Positions 58,556 through 64,000 of a stretch of DNA of 64,000 nt are shown one piece after another. The position numbers and the translations under genes are program-made. Under the pieces are notes generated by a model. The model was not told where the DNA came from and ran no database searches. It saw only the letters and a program-made list of their open reading frames with translations. Every line of letters starts with the position of its first letter. The stretch's first letter is position 1. The stretch spans positions 1 to 64,000 of the forward strand of contig NZ_JALEGS010000058.1 of the NCBI RefSeq assembly GCF_022763345.1. The letters are read 5' to 3'. Source of the DNA: Phaeodactylibacter sp. GTDB taxonomy: Bacteria > Bacteroidota > Bacteroidia > Chitinophagales > Saprospiraceae.

Positions 58556-59590
58556 ATGCACAAAATCTTAGTGACCGGCGGTTGCGGCTACATCGGCAGC
58601 CATACTATTGTTGACCTTATTGATAATGGGTTTGATGTCATTTCGGCAGACAACCTCAGCAACTCCAGTGAAGAAGTCCTTGACGGGATCGAAGCCATTA
58701 CCGGACGCCGCGTAAAAAACTACGCTATTGATCTCTGCGATCTTGAAGCCACTGAAGCGATGTTCAGGGAGCACAGCGATTTGGTGGGCGTGATCCACTT
58801 CGCTGCCCTGAAACATGTAGGGGAGTCGGTTGAACAGCCCATCCGCTACTTCCGCAACAACCTCAACAGCCTCATCAACGTCCTCGACTGTATGGTACGT
58901 TACGAGGTGCCCAACATCATCTTCTCTTCTTCCTGCTCGGTCTACGGCAATGCCTCCGAGCTGCCGGTAACCGAAAACACGCCTTTGGAAGAAGCCGAAT
59001 CTCCCTATGCTCGTACCAAGCAAATGGGAGAGCACATCATTCAGGATTTTTCCCGCCGCCACCCCAGCCACAACAATATCCTTCTGCGCTACTTTAATCC
59101 GGCGGGTGCGCACGAAAGCGCTAAAATAGGAGAATCCCCCACCACGCCGGCTTCCAACCTCGTACCTGTAATTACCGAAGCGGCCATCGGTAAGCGCAAG
59201 GAACTGGTGGTTTTCGGGGACGATTACGATACCCGTGACGGCAGTTGCATTCGCGACTACATCCATGTAATGGACCTGGCCAATGCCCACACCAAAGCCC
59301 TGCAGTATGTAATCGCCGGCAAACAGGAAGGCCCGGTGGATATCTTCAACCTCGGCATCGGTGAGGGCGTGACGGTACTGGAAGCGTTGAATTCCTTCAT
59401 GGCGGTGACGGGCGAAGATTTGCCTTACCGCGTAGGCCCCCGCCGCCCGGGCGATGTGGTGGCCATTTATGCCAATTACAAGAAAGCCGCCGACCAACTG
59501 GGCTGGCATCCTCAGCGGGACGTCAACGACATCATGCGCACGGCCTGGGCCTGGGAAAAAGTCCGCAGCAACGCAATGAAAGAAGCCTAA
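58556..59590 (+). CDS. galE: UDP-glucose 4-epimerase
   Basis: This 344-residue short-chain dehydrogenase interconverts UDP-glucose and UDP-galactose. The NAD site is TGGCGYIGSHT (7-17). The catalytic residues are Ser125/126 in FSSSCSVYG, Tyr151 and Lys155 in SPYARTKQMGE. Also visible are RYFNPAGAHESAKIGE and GTRDGSCIRDYIHVMDLANAH-like text (DTRDGSCIRDYIHV). It is first of two plus-strand genes; the DUF1684 gene starts 3 bp after its stop. Confidence 0.95.
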   Translation: MHKILVTGGCGYIGSHTIVDLIDNGFDVISADNLSNSSEEVLDGIEAITGRRVKNYAIDLCDLEATEAMFREHSDLVGVIHFAALKHVGESVEQPIRYFRNNLNSLINVLDCMVRYEVPNIIFSSSCSVYGNASELPVTENTPLEEAESPYARTKQMGEHIIQDFSRRHPSHNNILLRYFNPAGAHESAKIGESPTTPASNLVPVITEAAIGKRKELVVFGDDYDTRDGSCIRDYIHVMDLANAHTKALQYVIAGKQEGPVDIFNLGIGEGVTVLEALNSFMAVTGEDLPYRVGPRRPGDVVAIYANYKKAADQLGWHPQRDVNDIMRTAWAWEKVRSNAMKEA

Positions 59591-59593
59591 AAT

Positions 59594-60214
59594 ATGATAA
59601 CAACCAGAAACCTGCTCGCTGTATTCGCCTGTCTGTTCCTCCTGCCACTGAGCAGCTGGGGGCAGGCGGATGCGGCTTACGCCAAAAGCATCCGGAAACA
59701 CCGCAAGCATTACAAAAAGGAGTTCCTGGAAGATCAGCGCGCACCCCTCGATCGGAAGGGCGTGAAAAAATTACGCTTCTACGCGCCGGATACCGCTTTT
59801 AAGGTCACCGCAGCATTTGAGCGGGCTACCGATGCGGAACCTTTTGAAATGCCGACCTACAGCGGCGCCACCCAACCCTATGTAAAGTATGGTATGGCTA
59901 CCTTCCGGCTCAAAGACACCACTCTGCAACTGGCCGTTTATCAAAACCTTCGCCTCATCCGTATGCCCCAGTACCGCGATCATTTGTTCCTTCCTTTCAA
60001 GGATGCCACAAATGGCGAGCAGACCTACGGAGGCGGCCGTTACATGGACATCAGTACCGCCGATATCCAGGAGGGCAAGCTCACCATCGACTTCAATAAG
60101 GCTTACAATCCATGGTGCGCCTACAGTGATGGGTACAGCTGCCCGATTCCGCCCATGGAAAACCATCTAAACATTTTCATAAAAGCCGGAGAGCTGGAAT
60201 ATCAAAAGCGGTAA
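59594..60214 (+). CDS. DUF1684 secreted protein
   Basis: This 206-residue protein has a signal peptide (LLAVFACLFLLPLSSWGQ), a short basic helix, and the DUF1684 domain: APLDRKGVKKLRFYAPDTAFKVTAAFERA, PTYSGATQPYVKYGMATFRLKDTTLQLAVYQNL, LFLPFKDATNGEQTYGGGRYMDIS, and FNKAYNPWCAYSDGYSCPIPPMENHLNIFIKAGE. The conserved NPxCAYxxxYxCPxPPxEN motif defines the family. Its function is unknown. It follows galE closely and overlaps the convergent gene by 13 bp. Confidence 0.88.
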   Translation: MITTRNLLAVFACLFLLPLSSWGQADAAYAKSIRKHRKHYKKEFLEDQRAPLDRKGVKKLRFYAPDTAFKVTAAFERATDAEPFEMPTYSGATQPYVKYGMATFRLKDTTLQLAVYQNLRLIRMPQYRDHLFLPFKDATNGEQTYGGGRYMDISTADIQEGKLTIDFNKAYNPWCAYSDGYSCPIPPMENHLNIFIKAGELEYQKR

Positions 60215-61377
60215 CCGGCCATAAGGCTGAGGCTGCTAACGTAGAAAAAGGGCGCATTGGGCGAGAATAAGCCAATATCGTCCAGCTCATAGCACAGGCT
60301 CACTTCCACCTTTTCCCCGCTTACGCTAAATCCTCCGAAGAGCCCAATCTGTGTGGGCTGCAGTACACGTTCTGTGAGGTTGAGCCGTACCGGGCTGCCA
60401 ATTTCCCTGGAAATACTAAAGCCGGCAAAGATACTCCCGAATACTGTGGCAATACCACTGTTGCGCACACCCAAATTCAGTTGCAGGTAGTCCACATCTG
60501 CTTCGAAGTTATCGAAGTCGTCTGTAGTCCGGAATGGGGCATAAAGCGCTTCAATCAGGAAGCCCGACCGCCCGTCGCCGCGGAAGGGCAGGATGAGCAG
60601 GCTGCCACCAATTCTGGGCGTGAAGCCTCCCGTACCCACATCCCGGAAAATGCGGTCGCGGGTACTGATACGGGTGAATGCACTGCCGGCAAGCACTCCC
60701 GGGCGGAGGGTCATTTTTTTATACTCCAGCTCATAATCGAGCCTTTTGCGGCCCCCGCATTCGTTGTACTGCACGAACAAGCGTTTTATGGCCTCATCAG
60801 CAAAATTGATGTTGTCAATTTTCGTCCGGGCAGGCCGGCAGTCTGACATCGCCGTGCGGAGTTGTTCTTTCCATTTATCGTGCTTCATCCGGATGCGGCG
60901 CCCGCTCCCGACCCGTTGATAATTATGCTCCACAAGTTGAGTAAAGACCTCATCCTTCTCCAAAAAATAGTACGGCCGGCCTCCCGATGTTTCGTGGTAA
61001 TAAAAGCCGAGCGTGCCTTCCACCACTGCCTGCAGTAGCAGAGTGTCCTGCACGTACAGCAAGGTGTCGCCCACCGGTATGGTGTCGGGGAGGTACAATC
61101 TTTGAACAGACCGGCTCAGGTAGCGGCGCTCCAGCTTATCTTCCGTAAGTACGACCTTGTTGATGTCAGCCGTATTGAGAAACTGAGGCTCGGGGTCGGA
61201 GCTGCTGCGGTAGAGCAGGCGTTTGGTACCTTTTTCCCAGTCTGGCTTTTCAATTTCGCCGGTAAGGCGGTCTCCGTTTTTGAGCCACACTTTGGCAGGG
61301 TAATAGGTTGTCAACTGAGCAGATACTGTGCCAGGCAGCACGGCCAACAGTGCGAAAAGGAGTAGTGGTCTGGCCAT
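60202..61377 (-). CDS. Secreted or outer-membrane hypothetical protein
   Basis: This 391-residue protein has a signal peptide (LLLFALLAVLPGTVSAQ). The first third has a strand-rich part (AKVWLKNGDRLTGEIEKP) like a small beta barrel, then a helical middle with several Cys (MSDCRPARTKIDN and YNECGGRK), and a C-terminal part of alternating strands ending with Phe (SLMAGYRF). That ending suggests an outer-membrane barrel insertion signal. It is not recognised as a known family. Confidence 0.65.
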   Translation of the reverse strand: MARPLLLFALLAVLPGTVSAQLTTYYPAKVWLKNGDRLTGEIEKPDWEKGTKRLLYRSSSDPEPQFLNTADINKVVLTEDKLERRYLSRSVQRLYLPDTIPVGDTLLYVQDTLLLQAVVEGTLGFYYHETSGGRPYYFLEKDEVFTQLVEHNYQRVGSGRRIRMKHDKWKEQLRTAMSDCRPARTKIDNINFADEAIKRLFVQYNECGGRKRLDYELEYKKMTLRPGVLAGSAFTRISTRDRIFRDVGTGGFTPRIGGSLLILPFRGDGRSGFLIEALYAPFRTTDDFDNFEADVDYLQLNLGVRNSGIATVFGSIFAGFSISREIGSPVRLNLTERVLQPTQIGLFGGFSVSGEKVEVSLCYELDDIGLFSPNAPFFYVSSLSLMAGYRF

Positions 61378-61400
61378 ATTTCTTTTTAGGTAAATGTAAG

Positions 61401-63146
61401 TTATTTCCGGTTTTTCTTTTTGGGCTCATTGGTTTGCAACGCATCCGGCGTCCAGCTGCTATCCGCAGCATCGGCAGCGGTGTGGTAATACTCCACCGCA
61501 TCATGGATTTGGATGAACTGATTGCGCTCGCCAATCACCTGCATGAGCCCGTGCCGGGAGAGCGCATCTCTTGCCGGGCCGACCACACCTGAGATGAAAA
61601 AGCGAATATTCCGGCCCTGCAGGATCTCGATGACTTCACCCAGCGCTTCAGCTCCTGTGGTATCAATATCATGTATGCTCGAAGCATCAAGTATAAAAAG
61701 CTGAAGCGCTCGTCCTTCCCGGGCGACAAGCCGCTCGATCTCATCCCGGAAATAATCGGCATTCCCAAAGTAGAGCTGCGCATCAAACCGGACAATGAGT
61801 ACCTCTTCATGCTGCTGCGCATTGGAAAACCGGCTGATACTGCGGTAGCGGCGGGAATTGGGCAACTGCCCGAGCACAGCGATGTGGGGCCGGGAATTGC
61901 GGTAAACCATAATGGCCAGCGAAAGCAGCACGCCCATCAGCACCCCATTCTGAATACCCAGCAAAAGCGTGGCAACAAAAGTGGTCAGCATGGTCCAGAA
62001 ATCCCGACGGTCAGCAGTCCAAAGGTGGCGGGCCTCTTTGTAGTCTACCAGATTGATCACCGCCGAAATGATAATCGCTGCCAATACCGCCTTAGGCAAA
62101 TAATAAAACCACTCGGTAAAAAACAGCAACGTCAGAACGATAATCAGGGCGCTAATCAGAGATGAAATACCCGTTTTGGCCCCAGACTCCACATGAATAG
62201 CCGATCGGGAAAAGCTTCCTGAGGTAGGAAAAGCCTGGAAAAAAGCACCTCCAATTTTAGTAATGCCCAGTGCAATCAGTTCCTGATTAGGATCAATGCG
62301 CGGGCTGCTCTGCTGTCGGCCCATGGTTTTGGCAATAGCCACCGATTCAATAAAGCTGATGATGCAAATGGTCACCGCAATTGGCCAAATATTCAGGATG
62401 CGGTCTGCCGATAAATCCGGCCAGGCAAAAGGAGGCAGCCCCTCTGGCACTTTACCAATGACCGCAACGCCTTGCTGATCGAGGTCAAATCCAATCACCG
62501 CCAGGGTGCCGAACAACACAACGATCAGGGCCGTGGGAATGGCTTTGCTGATGCGCTTTAGCCCCTGAATGATGATGATGCTTACCACGCTAATACCAAG
62601 CGTAATCCAGTGCAGCTGGCCAATATGCTCAATCGCATCTCCACCCAGCACGAAAATATTGTTGCTCCGCTGTAGCGGAATGCCCAAAAGGTGCTTCAAC
62701 TGGCTGAAGGCAATAATAAAGGCAGCCGCAGAGGCGAAGCCTGCAATAACCGGATGAGATAAAAAATTGACCAGCACGCCCAGCCGGAAAATGCCCAGCA
62801 GCAATTGTAAAATGCCCGCAAGCAGCGCAATAGAGACGGCAATACTGACCATTTCTGCTGTACTCAGGCCTTCTCCAAGGCTGAAAATCCCCGCCGCAAC
62901 CAGCATGGAAACAATAGCCGCCGGCCCGACGGACAACTCACGGGAAGTACCAAAAACAGCATAGAGGACCAGCGAGAACAAACTCGCATATAGCCCGTAA
63001 ATCGGGGGCAGCCCGGCCAAAAGCCCGTAAGCCATGCCCTGAGGCACAAGCATAATGGCTACAGTTAGCCCGGATTGAATATCACCTTTTAGGTAGCTGC
63101 TTTTGTATTTGGGCAGCCAGTCCAGGATAGGTATAAACTGCTTCAA
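61401..63146 (-). CDS. SulP family anion transporter with STAS domain
   Basis: The protein has about 581 residues if started at TTG 63146 (KQFIPILDWLPKYKSSYLKGDIQSGLTVAIMLVPQGMAYGLLAGLPPIYGLYASL), which follows the upstream gene's stop; frames to 63203 overlap that gene. The transport part has ten to fourteen helices with SulP signatures. The cytoplasmic C-terminus carries a STAS domain (FILDASSIHDIDTTGAEALGEVIEIL, about 495-525). Substrate is probably sulfate or bicarbonate; which one is not shown. The preceding gene encodes a rhodanese. Confidence 0.88.
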   Translation of the reverse strand: MKQFIPILDWLPKYKSSYLKGDIQSGLTVAIMLVPQGMAYGLLAGLPPIYGLYASLFSLVLYAVFGTSRELSVGPAAIVSMLVAAGIFSLGEGLSTAEMVSIAVSIALLAGILQLLLGIFRLGVLVNFLSHPVIAGFASAAAFIIAFSQLKHLLGIPLQRSNNIFVLGGDAIEHIGQLHWITLGISVVSIIIIQGLKRISKAIPTALIVVLFGTLAVIGFDLDQQGVAVIGKVPEGLPPFAWPDLSADRILNIWPIAVTICIISFIESVAIAKTMGRQQSSPRIDPNQELIALGITKIGGAFFQAFPTSGSFSRSAIHVESGAKTGISSLISALIIVLTLLFFTEWFYYLPKAVLAAIIISAVINLVDYKEARHLWTADRRDFWTMLTTFVATLLLGIQNGVLMGVLLSLAIMVYRNSRPHIAVLGQLPNSRRYRSISRFSNAQQHEEVLIVRFDAQLYFGNADYFRDEIERLVAREGRALQLFILDASSIHDIDTTGAEALGEVIEILQGRNIRFFISGVVGPARDALSRHGLMQVIGERNQFIQIHDAVEYYHTAADAADSSWTPDALQTNEPKKKNRK

Positions 63147-63165
63147 AATAGAATGGGTGTATGAT

Positions 63166-63807
63166 TTACTCTGACGGCACACCTGCTTCAAAGACCTTGT
63201 CAATCATTCCGTGCAAATTGACTACTGTCGCACTGCCCCTGGCTTTGAGCATGGATGCCGCAATAGTGGACCGGTAGCCACTGCGGCAGTGCAAATGATA
63301 GGCTTTGACCGGGTCGGCTTCCTGAATACGGTCGCGGAAAACTTCCAGTGGGAGTAATTGGGCTCCGGAAATATGGCTTTCCCCGAACTCATCGGGACGG
63401 CGTACGTCCAGCACATGAGCTACTTTCCCGCCTTTAAAGTCGGCAGCAAACCGGGCTACACCAAGCGTCGGGACTTCATCAACCGGTTTGCCGGCTACAC
63501 GCCAGGCTTCAAACCCGCCTTTCAGGTAGCCTTGTATATTGGTGAAACCGGCTTCCCGGAGCAATTTTACAGCCTCCGCTACCTGAGCTTCCGGCACAAC
63601 AAGCAAGAGCTTAATCGATGGATCAGGCAGCACGTGTTTTGCCCAATACGTAAAATTGCCTTCCAGTCCAATAAAAACAGAACCAGGAATAAAGCCAGCA
63701 CTAAACAGACTTTTCTCCCGACCGTCTAACACGATCGTGCCTGTAAGGTTGGCAGTGGTTTCAAATTGTTCGACAGGCAATGCAGGGGGACTGATTGTTG
63801 CACTCAT
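63166..63807 (-). CDS. Tandem rhodanese domain protein
   Basis: This 213-residue protein contains two rhodanese-like domains. The first (about 15-110) has TIVLDGREKSLFSAGFIPGSVFIGLEG...GFTNIQGYLKGGFEAW but lacks a catalytic Cys. The second (about 125-205) has VAHVLDVRRPDEFGESHISGAQLLPLEVF and LHCRSGYRSTIAASML with the catalytic Cys near residue 175. It probably handles persulfide sulfur or is a regulatory sulfur carrier. It is upstream of the SulP gene (gap about 19 bp), suggesting a sulfur-related pair. Confidence 0.85.
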   Translation of the reverse strand: MSATISPPALPVEQFETTANLTGTIVLDGREKSLFSAGFIPGSVFIGLEGNFTYWAKHVLPDPSIKLLLVVPEAQVAEAVKLLREAGFTNIQGYLKGGFEAWRVAGKPVDEVPTLGVARFAADFKGGKVAHVLDVRRPDEFGESHISGAQLLPLEVFRDRIQEADPVKAYHLHCRSGYRSTIAASMLKARGSATVVNLHGMIDKVFEAGVPSE

Positions 63808-63897
63808 TTTCTGTGTTTTGTTAGATCAATATGGGTTGAGCTGGCGATTATTGGGCTGGTGGATTGCATTTTTGCAGAATTCAGCTATTTTACCACC

Positions 63898-64000
63898 ATG
63901 AGTTTACCCAAAATTAGTACAAAGGCGACGCTTAATCTAAAGCCCCGGAAAAAAAAGCGTCAAAATACGGGCCTTGCACCAGGCAGCCTGATCTTCACCG
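63898..64000 (+). CDS. corA: Probable CorA magnesium transporter, N-terminal part
   Basis: An ATG at 63898 opens a frame that runs off the right edge with 34 codons visible. A basic section (KPRKKKR) is followed by GLAPGSLIF, matching the usual GLPPGTL start of CorA proteins. Membrane segments lie outside the window, so the call rests on this motif. It diverges from the rhodanese gene. Confidence 0.55.
   Translation, partial: MSLPKISTKATLNLKPRKKKRQNTGLAPGSLIFT

Noticed and set aside
58568..59710. 380-codon frame opposite galE
   Set aside because: galE shows all catalytic residues on the plus strand; the opposite frame crosses into the next gene and has no recognisable domain.
1..64000. tRNA genes or CRISPR arrays
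   Set aside because: No T-loop/acceptor patterns typical of tRNA and no regularly spaced repeat array were seen while reading the intergenic regions.

Overview
The window looks like chromosome from a member of the Bacteroidota, most likely the Saprospiria (Lewinella / Phaeodactylibacter type). This is inferred from proteins with type IX secretion (T9SS) sorting tails, SprB and PKD repeats, a TonB-dependent receptor with a carboxypeptidase-like N-terminus, a bacterial GH3 enzyme, a LemA/TPM cluster, and promoters of the Bacteroidota form (TTTG, 18-20 bp spacer, TAnnTTTG). No rRNA, tRNA, CRISPR array, transposase or phage module was seen. Most of the window is ordinary housekeeping and envelope biology.

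Layout. 0-4.2 kb: a short inverted-repeat element, a lipoprotein, a flavodoxin, a decayed gene with a regulatory-like domain, then lemA and two TPM-domain genes. 4.2-8 kb: meaB, a YoaP-like acetyltransferase, a 568-bp non-coding stretch ending in a strong terminator, a small ABM-domain protein and a SAM hydroxide adenosyltransferase. 8-14.7 kb: phoH, a 58-residue ORF, aroA, an OmpA-type protein, glutaryl-CoA dehydrogenase, folB with an acidic insertion and a DUF4197 lipoprotein. 14.8-19.5 kb: a baeRF-like protein, small membrane proteins, a HELGH-type putative peptidase, GH3, and a 299-bp mobile-looking inverted-repeat element. 19.8-29.3 kb: a four-PAS sigma-54-type activator with a GAFTNA loop, a Dps-like protein, an AI-2E family transporter, an ECF sigma factor, an XRE regulator and a YtxH / holin-like / BrkB envelope cluster. 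29.3-37.9 kb: folC, an exbB-exbD-exbD-tonB operon, and a two-gene beta-oxidation operon. 38-44.3 kb: a 1196-residue secreted metalloprotease with a textbook promoter and long leader, a YhhN protein and a PKD/T9SS protein. 44.3-53.9 kb: a KefC/KefF-like pair, an AAA/PD-(D/E)XK protein, dinB, a TonB-dependent receptor with an AraC regulator, a second copy of the inverted-repeat element and a secreted YbhB-like protein. 54-64 kb: gph, glpX, methylmalonyl-CoA epimerase, an O-antigen ligase, cysQ, galE, a DUF1684 protein, a barrel-like protein, SulP with a double rhodanese, and the start of a probable corA.

Themes. Acyl-CoA and propionate metabolism is spread over meaB, gcdH, the fad operon and the epimerase. 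Folate synthesis is represented by folB and folC. Energised outer-membrane uptake is represented by the TonB operon and the receptor. Sulfur handling is represented by cysQ, SulP and the rhodanese.

The least explained signal is a family of intergenic elements with TATAC...GTATA inverted ends, present as 55-, 104- and 299-bp forms, plus a possibly related structured leader upstream of dinB. No clearly new multi-gene system was found. The items most worth following are that repeat family, the GAFTNA activator, the baeRF-like protein, the paired ExbD proteins, the candidate non-coding RNA near 6.4 kb and the long-leader metalloprotease.
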